Assembly: GCF_033955345.1 (NCBI RefSeq)
Contig: NZ_CP138332.1
Coordinates: 124,001-188,000 of the forward strand
DNA length: 64,000 bases
From: Sphingobacterium bambusae
Lineage (GTDB): Bacteria; Bacteroidota; Bacteroidia; Sphingobacteriales; Sphingobacteriaceae
Direction: 5' to 3'
Part shown: positions 1 to 8,626 of the stretch, piece after piece
How the letters are laid out: each line of letters starts with the position of its first letter
Position numbering within the stretch: position 1 is the first letter of the stretch
The notes under the pieces: model-generated
The model's database searches: none
Seen by the model: only the letters and a program-made list of their open reading frames with translations
What the model was told of the DNA's origin: nothing
Position numbers and translations under genes: made by a program

Positions 1-916
1 AGAATCTAAAATGGGTGCCGGAAAGATTGGTTCAACCTTGAAAGGAATTGGACCGACCTACATGGATAAGACGGGCAGAAATGGCTTACGTGTTGGTGAT
101 ACCACATTAGCGGACTTCAAAGAGCGCTACGAGAAGCTCAAAGCAAAACATTTGGAAATCCTTTCCCACTATGGGGAGATTCCAGATTTCAGCGAAAAAG
201 AGAATGCATTTTTAGCTGCTATCGATTTTATAAAAACCATCCCTCATGTTGATGCCGAGCATTTGGTGAACAATTACCTGAAGGAAGGTAAGAAAGTATT
301 GGCAGAAGGTGCGCAAGGAACATTGTTGGACGTCGATTTTGGCTCTTACCCTTTCGTCACTTCATCTAATACGACGACAGCAGGTGCCTGCACAGGATTA
401 GGCATAGCGCCAAACAAAATCGGTGCTGTATATGGTATTTTCAAAGCGTACGCTACCCGCGTGGGCGGAGGCCCATTCCCTACCGAGTTGGACAACGAAA
501 CTGGCGAGCAATTGCGCCAATTGGGGCATGAGTTCGGTGCAACGACAGGACGCGCTCGACGTACCGGTTGGATCGATATTCCGGCGTTGAAATATGCGAT
601 TATGCTAAACGGTGTTACGGAGCTTATCATGATGAAAGCCGACGTATTGGATACATTTGAAAAAATCTATGTCTGTACGCACTATAAGTACGATGGCGAG
701 GTGATCGACTATATGCCTTACGAGATCATCACAAACACTGCCGAGCCTATTTTAGAGGAAGTAGAAGGTTGGAATGAAGATATTACCGGAATTCGCTCTA
801 CGGACGAGATTCCTACAGCGTTGAAAAACTACATTGCATATTTGGAGAAAGCTTTAGAAGTTCCTATCAAATATCTTTCTGTAGGTCCAGATCGCGTTCA
901 GACGATTGAATTGTAA
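1..916 (+). CDS. purA: Adenylosuccinate synthetase, C-terminal part (5' end outside window)
   Basis: Joins IMP and aspartate with GTP to give adenylosuccinate, the first committed step of AMP synthesis, in the cytoplasm. The reading frame is open from base 2, so the gene begins upstream; about 304 of the usual roughly 430 residues are present. Visible family signatures are GIGPTYMDK near the left edge, the core segment AEGAQGTLLDVDFGSYPFVT, the ATRVGGGPFPTEL loop, TTGRARRTGWID (IMP/GTP-site region) and a C-terminus ending in SVGPDRVQTIEL. The next gene, pabB, starts 8 bp after the stop, so the two are probably co-transcribed. The truncation is only a window effect. Confidence 0.97.
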   Translation, partial: ESKMGAGKIGSTLKGIGPTYMDKTGRNGLRVGDTTLADFKERYEKLKAKHLEILSHYGEIPDFSEKENAFLAAIDFIKTIPHVDAEHLVNNYLKEGKKVLAEGAQGTLLDVDFGSYPFVTSSNTTTAGACTGLGIAPNKIGAVYGIFKAYATRVGGGPFPTELDNETGEQLRQLGHEFGATTGRARRTGWIDIPALKYAIMLNGVTELIMMKADVLDTFEKIYVCTHYKYDGEVIDYMPYEIITNTAEPILEEVEGWNEDITGIRSTDEIPTALKNYIAYLEKALEVPIKYLSVGPDRVQTIEL

Positions 917-924
917 GCAAAACA

Positions 925-2217
925 ATGGCTAAAGCCATCTTTGACGTTAATATTGCCCAATTTAAAGACAAAGCCTTGCGGTGGGGTCAGCAATTCAGCG
1001 AGTGTTGCTTCCTAGAATCCAATGCTTTTGAGGATGAATACCAGCAGATCGAAGCGTTATTAGCTGTTGATGCGTTAGACTACTGTCATTCAAATACGGG
1101 TAAAGATAGCTTTAGCAAATTAGAAATATTCAGAACCAAGTATTCACAATCGTGGATGCTTGGTTTTTTTAGTTATGACCTAAAAAACGAACTCGAGCAG
1201 TTTTCACCTCACCATGTAGATGAGCTTGGTTTTCCAGCGCTTTACTTTTTTATACCAGCAACAATCATTCGTTTTACCGGAGGAACGGTGGAAATTGAAT
1301 CGGAAAATCCAGAACACATTTTTCAAGCGATAGAAAATAGCCTTAGTCCCTCTCCTATCAACTTACCTAAAGATGGGGATATTAACATACAAAAACGCGT
1401 TTCAAAAGCAGCATACCTCGACACTTTCGATAAAATGCAGCAGCATATTAAACGTGGAGACATCTACGAGGTAAACCTATGCCAAGAGTTTTACGCCGAA
1501 TCGGTTGACGTGGATCCATGCTCTATTTACCAGCACTTGAATCGTGTATCGCCGATGCCCTTTTCTAGTTTTTTTAAGTTGCAAGACCACTATATCCTCT
1601 GTGCGTCGCCCGAGCGCTTTTTAGCCAAACGCGGCGAGCAATTGATTTCTCAGCCGATTAAAGGAACTGCCCCACGAGGAGGTAACAGCCAAGAGGATGA
1701 AGAAATGATCAATAGGCTCCTGCAAAACCCAAAAGAACGTGCAGAGAATGTAATGATCGTAGACCTTGTGCGCAACGATTTAACCCGAAGTGCAGCGCCT
1801 GCATCTGTAGATGCATCGCGCGTACTGGAAGTTCATACCTTTCCGCAAGTCCATCAACTTATATCAACAGTTACCTGTATAAAGGATCCTGACACGTCGG
1901 ATATTAGCGCTATTAGAAACACATTTCCTGCTGGTTCCATGACCGGCGCGCCGAAAATCAAAGCCATGCAGCTTTGTGACAGCTATGAAGGCAGCAAACG
2001 AGGTATCTATGCCGGTTCTGTGGGCTACTTTTCGCCAAGCGGAAATTTCGATTTCAATGTAGTCATTCGATCAATCCTTTATAACCAGAAAAGCAGAAGG
2101 CTTTCATTTCATACTGGTGGAGCCATCACACAGGAGGCAGAGGCTGAACACGAATATGCGGAATGCTTGCTCAAGGCATCTGCCATACTGCGTACGTTGT
2201 CAGCTACGCTATCCTAA
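925..2217 (+). CDS. pabB: Aminodeoxychorismate synthase component I (chorismate-binding enzyme)
   Basis: Converts chorismate plus ammonia to 4-amino-4-deoxychorismate for folate synthesis. It is 430 residues, as expected for a stand-alone PabB. The C-terminal chorismate-binding domain covers roughly residues 160-425 and holds QPIKGTAPRGG (Lys246), ENVMIVDLVRNDLTRSA, the FPAGSMTGAPKIKAMQ loop and GIYAGSVGYFS. The Lys in PIKGT is the PabB-type residue; anthranilate synthase TrpE usually has Ala there, so PabB is preferred. No glutaminase or lyase partner is next to it, so PabA and PabC would be encoded elsewhere. It follows purA by 8 bp. Confidence 0.93.
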   Translation: MAKAIFDVNIAQFKDKALRWGQQFSECCFLESNAFEDEYQQIEALLAVDALDYCHSNTGKDSFSKLEIFRTKYSQSWMLGFFSYDLKNELEQFSPHHVDELGFPALYFFIPATIIRFTGGTVEIESENPEHIFQAIENSLSPSPINLPKDGDINIQKRVSKAAYLDTFDKMQQHIKRGDIYEVNLCQEFYAESVDVDPCSIYQHLNRVSPMPFSSFFKLQDHYILCASPERFLAKRGEQLISQPIKGTAPRGGNSQEDEEMINRLLQNPKERAENVMIVDLVRNDLTRSAAPASVDASRVLEVHTFPQVHQLISTVTCIKDPDTSDISAIRNTFPAGSMTGAPKIKAMQLCDSYEGSKRGIYAGSVGYFSPSGNFDFNVVIRSILYNQKSRRLSFHTGGAITQEAEAEHEYAECLLKASAILRTLSATLS

Positions 2218-2294
2218 ACATTCAAAAAATAGTAGAAGTACCTGAACAGATAGCCGATAGCAGAATTGTTCCGAAAAAGGTATATATTTGACGT

Positions 2295-2957
2295 ATGCAT
2301 GTTCCCTTTATTGACATACATACGCACTGTACCTTAGAAAGTACCGCACAAGAGTTTTCCTTGCCCAATATCATTATCTCAAAAAATTACCTATACCCGC
2401 TTCCTTGCTCACTCGGTATACATCCTTGGTATGTAGACTATCCAACCACGGCCCAATTCGACGCCTTGCACGATCATGGCAAGAAAGATACCGTACTGGC
2501 CATAGGAGAATGCGGCTTAGATAAACTATGTGACACACCTTGGCCGCTACAAGAAGATGTGTTTAGAAAACAAATCGCCTTTGCCAACTTAGTAAACAAA
2601 CCACTTATTGTGCACTGTGTACGCGCACATCAAGAATGCATTCGCTTGTTAAAAGCAGAAAAGGTACAGGTACCGGTCATTTTTCACGGTTTTGAAAAAC
2701 ATCCTACTTTAGCCCAACAAATTTATCACCACGGTTATTACATTAGTTTGGGCGCTTCCATCCTTTCGGGCAAAAAAGATGATCTCATAAGGCAAGCGCC
2801 GCTAGACAAAGTTTTCTTGGAAACCGATGATAAATCTACTAAAATAGTAGATATTTATATGTATTTTTGCGCGGTTCGAAAGATTGAGTTAGATCAATTG
2901 AAGGAACGTATTTATCAAAATTTTAGACATATATTTAATTATCAACTAGTAGAATGA
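2295..2957 (+). CDS. TatD-family metal-dependent hydrolase
   Basis: Member of the TatD family of metal-dependent DNases and phosphohydrolases, with a TIM-barrel fold. At 220 residues it is shorter than classical TatD (about 260), as is common for Bacteroidota copies. Metal ligands are visible in order: HTH (His9, His11), GECGLDK (Glu72), IVHC (His107), FHG (His131) and LETDD (Asp177). The last codon overlaps the start of the following tcdA gene (ATGA overlap), so the two are translationally coupled. A TATATTTG box at 2283-2290 resembles a -7 element very close to the ATG. The physiological substrate cannot be told from sequence. Confidence 0.9.
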   Translation: MHVPFIDIHTHCTLESTAQEFSLPNIIISKNYLYPLPCSLGIHPWYVDYPTTAQFDALHDHGKKDTVLAIGECGLDKLCDTPWPLQEDVFRKQIAFANLVNKPLIVHCVRAHQECIRLLKAEKVQVPVIFHGFEKHPTLAQQIYHHGYYISLGASILSGKKDDLIRQAPLDKVFLETDDKSTKIVDIYMYFCAVRKIELDQLKERIYQNFRHIFNYQLVE

Positions 2958-3685
2958 AAGATTTATCTTGGCTTTCGCGAACAGAAGCACTGACAGGTCG
3001 GGAGGCGTTGGAAAAATTGGCCAACACACATGTGATGGTTTTGGGTCTTGGTGGTGTGGGTTCTTTTGCGGCCGAATTTATCTGTCGGGCGGGCGTTGGG
3101 AAGATGACTATTATTGATGGCGATACCGTAGATCCTTCGAATAGGAATAGACAGCTTCCCGCACTTGCTACCAACCATGGCGTAGCCAAAGCGGAGATTA
3201 TGCGTGAACGTCTACTGGCGATCAATCCGGAGTTAGAACTTCATGTTGTGCAGGATTTTATTATTCCTGAAAAGATACCAGACTTGCTGGCTCTTCAGCC
3301 AGACTATTGTGTGGAAGCTATAGACAGTATTACGCCCAAGCTTTTTTTTATTCGCCGAGCATTAGAAGCTAACATCCCTTTTGTGAGCTCCATGGGTGCT
3401 GGCGGTAAAGTTGACCCAACGAAGATCCGCATCGCCGATATTAGTAAGTCTTACAATTGTAAATTGGCACAGCATATCCGCAAAAAATTACGTAAACATG
3501 GAATCAATAAGGGAGTAAAAGTAGCCTTCTCTACAGAACTTCCGAATAAAGATTCGTTGTTGTATACGGATGGCAGCAATTTTAAAAAATCAGCTTATGG
3601 CACCATGTCCTACTTACCGGCTGCATTTGGCGGCGCTATAGCCTCGGTAGCCATTCGTGATTTAATTGGCTTAAAGATAAATTAA
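2954..3685 (+). CDS. tcdA: tRNA threonylcarbamoyladenosine dehydratase (ThiF/HesA/MoeB fold)
   Basis: An E1-like ATP-dependent enzyme. TcdA (CsdL) cyclises t6A37 of tRNA into ct6A. The 243 residues match this subfamily in length. The Rossmann nucleotide motif GLGGVGS lies at residues 31-37, followed by IIDGDTVDPSNRNRQLPA, which carries the Asp and Arg contacts to ATP. The usual C-terminal segment with SYLPAAFGG is present. It overlaps the TatD gene by 4 bp, a frequent pairing in this phylum. A ThiF or MoeB role is less likely because there is no thiamine or molybdopterin gene nearby and the length fits TcdA. Confidence 0.9.
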   Translation: MKDLSWLSRTEALTGREALEKLANTHVMVLGLGGVGSFAAEFICRAGVGKMTIIDGDTVDPSNRNRQLPALATNHGVAKAEIMRERLLAINPELELHVVQDFIIPEKIPDLLALQPDYCVEAIDSITPKLFFIRRALEANIPFVSSMGAGGKVDPTKIRIADISKSYNCKLAQHIRKKLRKHGINKGVKVAFSTELPNKDSLLYTDGSNFKKSAYGTMSYLPAAFGGAIASVAIRDLIGLKIN

Positions 3686-3732
3686 GCGCTGCTCTTTCCT
3701 TTCTGAAACAAACCAAGTTTTTTTTCCAACAT

Positions 3733-3769
3733 CCTGCAATTATACTAATTTAATTAGTATAATTGCAGG
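3733..3769. promoter_or_regulatory. Perfect 37-bp palindrome abutting the nuclease start codon
   Basis: Two 18-bp arms (3733-3750 and 3752-3769) are exact inverted copies around a single central T at 3751. The right arm ends on the base before the GTG start at 3770. The core is ACTAATTTAATTAGT (3744-3758). It is AT-rich with no T-tract, so it does not look like a terminator. Its position over the start and probable promoter suggests an operator or a translation-blocking hairpin. A closely similar 15-bp core lies upstream of the DNA-repair operon at 7257-7271. Confidence 0.7.
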
Positions 3770-5158
3770 GTGAATAAACAGAAACATTTTGCGATAGTCG
3801 ATATTGAGACAACGGGTAGCCATGCGGGAGGAAGTCGTATTACGGAAATAGCGATCTTAATTCATAATGGAAAAAAAGTGATTGAGCGTTATCAATCGTT
3901 GGTCAACCCGCAATGCATTATCCCCCTAGCTATTCAAACCCTCACCGGTATTACGCCAGACATGCTGGAAGATGCTCCAATCTTTGACGATATTGCAGAG
4001 GATGTCTACCATCTTCTGCAGGGAAAAATATTTGTTGCACACAATGTAAATTTCGACTACACTTTTTTAGTTAAAGAATTGAAACAAGCGGGCTACGAAT
4101 GGCAGGCTTCAAAGCTATGTACCGTTCGGCTGTCGCGAAAGATATTCCCCGGCCATTCTTCTTACAGCTTGGGAAACATCTGCCAGCATTTCGGTATCAA
4201 GATCGCTGGCAGGCACCGTGCGATGGGCGATGCGGAGGCTACGGTGAAATTAGTGGAGCTATTACTGGCAAACGATACCGGAAATTATTTCGAAGAGGGC
4301 TTACGAAAAAATATCGAACACCGACTCCCTACACATTTGTCTGTTGAGCAATTTAACAAACTGCCGGAGACGGTCGGCATCTACATTTTTCGGGATAAAA
4401 AAGGAAAGATCATCTATGTCGGCAAGGCTATCAATATCAAAAAACGCGTATTGAGCCATTTTAGCGGCTCGAACACCGGCTTAAGGCGACAACAGTTTAT
4501 CAATGACATCTGCTCCATCGACTTTGAAGAAGCAGGTACAGAATTGATGGCCCTTTTGATGGAGTGCCAATTGATCAAAAAGCACTGGCCAATCCATAAT
4601 CGGGCCCTCAAACGATATGAGCCGAAGTATACGCTTATTCGCTACCAAGATATTCGCGGATACGATCGTTTAGCGGTAAGTAAAATAAATCCGCAAATGG
4701 AGAATTTGCGGTGCTTTGAGACTGCTGGTGAAGCAAATCTGTTTCTTAGTAAACTCATGGATACCTTTGCCTTGGCGCCAGCGCTATGCACTTTTTTTTC
4801 GCCCGCTACGCAGACCCGCGAAGACCGCAAAGTGGACTATACCCAAATTCCGCCTTTAGATGAATACAGCTTAAAGATGAATGCTGTTTTTGACTATTTA
4901 CAAAACACGAAACATTCATTTATTTTGTTTGATAACGGTCGCACAGAAGAAGAAAAAAGCTATATCTATTACAAAGAAGATAGACTCTACGCTTTCGGCT
5001 TTATAGAGTTTATGGACAACTGGTCGAATGTAGAAGATATTGTTTCCTATCGAGACAAATGCATCAGCAATTTCTATATGCAGCACATCGTGTTACAGTA
5101 TGCCGAGCGCTATCCAGAGAAAGTCAATATCCTGCCCAGATTGACAGAAGTGTCTTAA
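3770..5158 (+). CDS. DnaQ-type 3'-5' exonuclease fused to a GIY-YIG (UvrC/Cho-like) nuclease
   Basis: 462 residues with two nuclease modules. Residues 1-175 are a DEDDh exonuclease like the DNA polymerase III epsilon subunit: DIETTG (Asp11, Glu13), HNVNFDYTFL, and HRAMGDAEAT near the end of the module. Residues about 200-290 are a GIY-YIG domain (ETVGIYIFRD, IIYVGKAINIKKRV, and a later Glu in LMALLMECQLIKKHWP), as in the UvrC N-terminal half and Cho. There is no UvrC C-terminal endonuclease or HhH region. The start is GTG: an in-frame TAG at 3755 prevents extension upstream, and the DIETTG motif begins 10 codons later. The start touches a 37-bp palindrome. Probable role is DNA repair; Cho in E. 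coli is SOS-induced, and a similar control here is my inference. Confidence 0.9.
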   Translation: MNKQKHFAIVDIETTGSHAGGSRITEIAILIHNGKKVIERYQSLVNPQCIIPLAIQTLTGITPDMLEDAPIFDDIAEDVYHLLQGKIFVAHNVNFDYTFLVKELKQAGYEWQASKLCTVRLSRKIFPGHSSYSLGNICQHFGIKIAGRHRAMGDAEATVKLVELLLANDTGNYFEEGLRKNIEHRLPTHLSVEQFNKLPETVGIYIFRDKKGKIIYVGKAINIKKRVLSHFSGSNTGLRRQQFINDICSIDFEEAGTELMALLMECQLIKKHWPIHNRALKRYEPKYTLIRYQDIRGYDRLAVSKINPQMENLRCFETAGEANLFLSKLMDTFALAPALCTFFSPATQTREDRKVDYTQIPPLDEYSLKMNAVFDYLQNTKHSFILFDNGRTEEEKSYIYYKEDRLYAFGFIEFMDNWSNVEDIVSYRDKCISNFYMQHIVLQYAERYPEKVNILPRLTEVS

Positions 5159-5193
5159 CCCCTTCTTCGCATCATTGAAAACCCAGCACTCTC

Positions 5194-5976
5194 CTAGCCT
5201 TCCAAGCCAAAGGATTTTTCGTGCAAATGCCGCCAATAACGACGGGGTACATGTTGCAGATGCAATTTCATATTTTTGCGTTCTACAATATTTACGGACT
5301 TAAAGTAACGCTTCCAAAGATCCGCATATAAAGGTTCTTCCTCTGCGTAGAGATCAATCAACATTCGGTTGTTAGCTCCCCCCCCTTGGTCGCCAAATGT
5401 GACCTCATTACAGGCCTGCTCATCATAATAGATTCCATAATGACGTCGAATATCGAAGATAAGCCATCGCTGATCCGCATAGCGATCCTGAAAATGTTTT
5501 TGAATAAGAGGCAGGACATTAAAATCAGGCTCAATCAAGGCGACAAAAAGGCCATCCTTCAAACGTTGAAAACGAGTAAAGGCCTTCATACGGTGTCTTT
5601 CTCGGGAAACAGATTTGACGATCTTTTTGAGTTGGATAACCAAATCATGACCGAAGTTTTGACGTACATTCTGTTGTTCCTGGAAATAGTACGTTGCCAT
5701 GCGAACAATCAAACAGGGCGACTCAGGAAGTTCCGAGAGAAAAGCGTGCCACAACTCTTGATAGCCCATTTTACCTACTTTTTCCAAGAGACCTTTCTTA
5801 ACACGTGCGGCTTTCTCCGGCTGGCTCAACACTTCATGCACGCTTTGAAACATGCCCTGCTGCTGCACCTTACTATGTTGGAGCGTCAGCGGAAAAACAC
5901 GATGTTCAAAGACTTCAAAGACAGCGGTTAAGATCCCTTCCCAGGTACCATCAAAATACATATCTACCTGCCGCAT
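5194..5976 (-). CDS. TIGR03915-type putative DNA repair protein (radical SAM partner)
   Basis: 260 residues, recognisable as the TIGR03915/DUF4130 family that is nearly always next to a TIGR03916 radical SAM protein. N-terminal landmarks are DMYFDGTWEGILTAVFE and the central stretch RFQRLKDGLFVALIEPDFNV; the tail is HVPRRYWRHLHEKSF. In some bacteria this domain is fused to a family-4 uracil-DNA glycosylase, hence the repair assignment. The biochemical activity is unknown. Its ATG lies 3 bp after the radical SAM stop codon, so the two genes form an operon. The long open frame antisense to it (5386-5931) shows no protein-like features. Confidence 0.88.
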   Translation of the reverse strand: MRQVDMYFDGTWEGILTAVFEVFEHRVFPLTLQHSKVQQQGMFQSVHEVLSQPEKAARVKKGLLEKVGKMGYQELWHAFLSELPESPCLIVRMATYYFQEQQNVRQNFGHDLVIQLKKIVKSVSRERHRMKAFTRFQRLKDGLFVALIEPDFNVLPLIQKHFQDRYADQRWLIFDIRRHYGIYYDEQACNEVTFGDQGGGANNRMLIDLYAEEEPLYADLWKRYFKSVNIVERKNMKLHLQHVPRRYWRHLHEKSFGLEG

Positions 5977-5979
5977 CTT

Positions 5980-7236
5980 TTAAAACAATTGCAGTTGTTG
6001 ATTTGCACTGCCGACATATTTACTTGTCGATGTACTTAAGATGTAACTTTTTATAATATCCGTCCGTTTATCGGTATAGATTTGTAGAAATCCCTTACAA
6101 CGTATAAAGTACTTGGCACGATTAACCGCTACCCCTATTTTTTTTAGATTGTCGAGGCTTAATGCTCCAAACCGTCGTGCGGCAACAATTTTTTGAGCCG
6201 ATGAGACACCTATTCCTGGCACGCGCAAAATCAACTGATAATCTGCGGTATTGATATCAATGGGAAAACGATCCATATTGCGCAACGCCCAACTTAACTT
6301 CGGGTCGATATCGAGATCCAGTAAAGGATGATTGTCATTGACTATCTCATTGGCGTTAAAGCCATAGAAACGCATCAGCCAATCGCTTTGATAGAGTCGA
6401 TTTTCGCGTGCCGTAGGCACCGCTGTACCAATTGCGGGAAGCCGATTATCATAGGAAATAGGTACGTAGCCCGAATAGTAAACCCGTTTCATTTGAAACT
6501 TTTTATAAAAGTAGTTCGCGGCCGTAATAATCTGCTGATCCGACTCGCCACTAGCGCCTATAATAAGCTGTGTGCTCTGCCCTGCTGGCGCAAATTTAGG
6601 CGTGGTCTTAAACAACTTCTTTTCTTCACGGGTTTTCATCAGCTGATCTTTCAAGTAGGTCATAGGTCGAATCATATCCTGCCTATTTTTTTCCGGTGCT
6701 AACAGTTTTAAACCGCTATCCGTCGGTATTTCCAAGTTGATACTCAGCCGATCAGCGTATAAGCCGGCCTCATGGATAAGTTCGGGAGAAGCAGCTGGAA
6801 TAGTCTTTAAATGTATATAGCCGTTGAAATTATGTTCTTGCCGAAGCTTCTTTGCGATCAACACCAAGCGCTCCATTGTATAGTCCGCATCCTTAAAAAT
6901 ACCCGAACTCAGGAAGAGCCCCTCAATGTAATTGCGTCGGTAGAAATTGATCGTTAAGTCAACGACCTCTTGTACAGTAAACGCAGCTCGCTTTATGTCA
7001 TTGCTTTTTCTAGATACACAATAGGCACAATCGTAAATGCAATGGTTAGTTAACAAGATTTTTAATAAGGATACGCAACGGCCATCTTCGGTATACGTAT
7101 GACATATACCCGCTCCGGTGTTTCCCAAACCTTGATCTTTATTTTTACGATTACTGCCGCTGGAACTGCAGCTCACATCGTACTTCGCAGCATCTGCTAA
7201 AATCTCTAGCTTTTCTTTTATACGATCACTCATCAC
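5980..7236 (-). CDS. TIGR03916-type putative DNA modification/repair radical SAM protein
   Basis: 418 residues. The radical SAM cluster motif is CX3CX2C (Cys66, Cys70, Cys73 in NHCIYDCAYC), followed by a SAM-domain barrel. Near residues 335-370 is a helix-hairpin-helix DNA-binding element, ILRVPGIGVSSAQKIVAARR, as expected for the TIGR03916 family. This combination suggests a radical enzyme that acts on DNA, in the spirit of spore photoproduct lyase; the real substrate is not known. It is the first gene of the operon with the TIGR03915 protein. Its promoter region carries nested inverted repeats (7242-7288). Confidence 0.9.
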   Translation of the reverse strand: MMSDRIKEKLEILADAAKYDVSCSSSGSNRKNKDQGLGNTGAGICHTYTEDGRCVSLLKILLTNHCIYDCAYCVSRKSNDIKRAAFTVQEVVDLTINFYRRNYIEGLFLSSGIFKDADYTMERLVLIAKKLRQEHNFNGYIHLKTIPAASPELIHEAGLYADRLSINLEIPTDSGLKLLAPEKNRQDMIRPMTYLKDQLMKTREEKKLFKTTPKFAPAGQSTQLIIGASGESDQQIITAANYFYKKFQMKRVYYSGYVPISYDNRLPAIGTAVPTARENRLYQSDWLMRFYGFNANEIVNDNHPLLDLDIDPKLSWALRNMDRFPIDINTADYQLILRVPGIGVSSAQKIVAARRFGALSLDNLKKIGVAVNRAKYFIRCKGFLQIYTDKRTDIIKSYILSTSTSKYVGSANQQLQLF

Positions 7237-7241
7237 ACAAA

Positions 7242-7288
7242 TATTTGTCTAAAAATACTAAATAAATTAGCTTTTTTTTAGACAAATA
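7242..7288. promoter_or_regulatory. Nested, nearly concentric inverted repeats upstream of the repair operon
   Basis: Outer arms TATTTGTCTAAAAA (7242-7255) and its exact complement (7275-7288) enclose an inner imperfect palindrome ACTAAATAAATTAGC (7257-7271). The inner core matches 12 of 15 bases of the core of the palindrome at 3744-3758, in front of another DNA-repair-type gene. The element lies 6-52 bp upstream of the radical SAM start, where an operator would be expected. Confidence 0.6.
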
Positions 7289-7330
7289 CACGTGCCCTTG
7301 TGAGAAACAGGTAGAAATCGCAATTTTGCG

Positions 7331-8626
7331 CTATAAAGTACCTACAATTATTTTGGTCAATTTATCGTAATCAAAATAACGCCAAGCAATGTCCTGTACG
7401 CGACTTGCCGTCATCTGCTGTATTGTTTCGCTATAATGATTATAATAGTCATAACCGAGGCCCGAAAAATATATCGATTTAAATTTATCTGCGTGGGAAA
7501 AAATAGATTCTAGGCTTCCTAGCATCGACCCCATCATATAATTTTTTACTAGGTCAATTTCCTGATCGGATGCACCTTCATTTCTTAAATTGGTGAATTC
7601 CCGTTCGATCTCCGTTAGGGTTGCCTGCGTAGTTTCTACACCTACCTCCGTTGCGATGGTAAACAAACCGCTATATTTTAGACTGGCGGAAGCCGATCCA
7701 ATGCTATAGGTATAACCTTTGTCTTCGCGGATATTCCGCATCAGGCGCGAACCAAAATAACCACCAAAAAGTGTGTTGACAAACTGAACGGCCGGATAGT
7801 CGGCATGTGTGCGGTTAATCGTCGGCATGCCCAAACGTATGGCCGACTGTAGCGCTTCAGGTTTGTTCTCGAGTACCAACGCTGGCGTAAAAGAGGGAAA
7901 TTCAGGACGGACAAATGTAAGCTCGTCGCTGCTGTTTAACCATTGTCCCTCAAAAAGTTCACGGATACACAGCAGAACTTCCGCCGTAATGTTGCCGGAA
8001 AGAATCAAGGTGGCATTCGCAGCTTGAAATTGCCTTTTGTACAGCGCTATCAGGTCTTCACGGTTAAGCTGATCGTAGGCTTCTATCGTAGGTGTAACGC
8101 CGTAACGTGTGGTACCGAACAGATGCTTATAAAATAGTCTTCGTGCTAGGTAGTCATTCTTCTGCAGGGATATTTGTAAAGTTTGCCTATTATTTCTCAC
8201 ATAGGTTTCCAATTCCATCTCTGGAAAAATAGCGTCCGTCAAGACATCGTAAAGTACCGGTAAAACAGCACCCAAGTGCTTCGTCAAGGTGTAAAGACTT
8301 ACGGCCGTATGATCGAAACTATATTCGGGCATAAGATAACTGCCGTAGAAATCGATCTCCTCTGCAATTTGTGCACTAGTTCGCGTATGTGTTCCCTCTT
8401 TTACCATATGGCTTAAACAGGTGTGTAAAAGCGGATTTTCCGGCGATACAAAATGATTTTGGAATACAAACTCGGCTTTTACAAGTTCCTGATCTTCCGC
8501 CCGAAATACGAAAACCTTTAACCCGTTATCAAAAACCAATGTCTCCGGTTCAATAAGAGACATATTTTGGATATGATGTCTCTCGGGAGCTAAGCTTCTA
8601 TTCAACATGTGATACTTCTTTTGCAT
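7331..8626 (-). CDS. M16 peptidase-like protein, non-catalytic subunit
   Basis: 431 residues of the insulinase/processing-peptidase fold (M16 N- and C-terminal lobes). Where the zinc motif HxxEH should be, it has HTCLSHMVKEG, so the catalytic Glu and one His are absent. The C-terminal lobe keeps the R/Y region LMRNIREDKGYTYSI typical of the alpha-type subunit. It overlaps its upstream neighbour, an M16 protein with an intact motif, by 29 bp. The pair resembles the alpha/beta organisation of heterodimeric processing peptidases. No signal peptide is visible, so it is probably cytoplasmic. It is the last gene of the gpsA-hemF-M16-M16 operon. Confidence 0.87.
   Translation of the reverse strand: MQKKYHMLNRSLAPERHHIQNMSLIEPETLVFDNGLKVFVFRAEDQELVKAEFVFQNHFVSPENPLLHTCLSHMVKEGTHTRTSAQIAEEIDFYGSYLMPEYSFDHTAVSLYTLTKHLGAVLPVLYDVLTDAIFPEMELETYVRNNRQTLQISLQKNDYLARRLFYKHLFGTTRYGVTPTIEAYDQLNREDLIALYKRQFQAANATLILSGNITAEVLLCIRELFEGQWLNSSDELTFVRPEFPSFTPALVLENKPEALQSAIRLGMPTINRTHADYPAVQFVNTLFGGYFGSRLMRNIREDKGYTYSIGSASASLKYSGLFTIATEVGVETTQATLTEIEREFTNLRNEGASDQEIDLVKNYMMGSMLGSLESIFSHADKFKSIYFSGLGYDYYNHYSETIQQMTASRVQDIAWRYFDYDKLTKIIVGTL

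Noticed and set aside
5386..5931. 181-codon open frame antisense to the TIGR03915 gene
   Set aside because: No motif or plausible composition; explained by codon bias of the gene on the other strand.
7319..7330. CGCAATTTTGCG as terminator of the M16 operon
   Set aside because: Only a 5-bp stem with a 2-nt loop and poor T-run; too weak to call.
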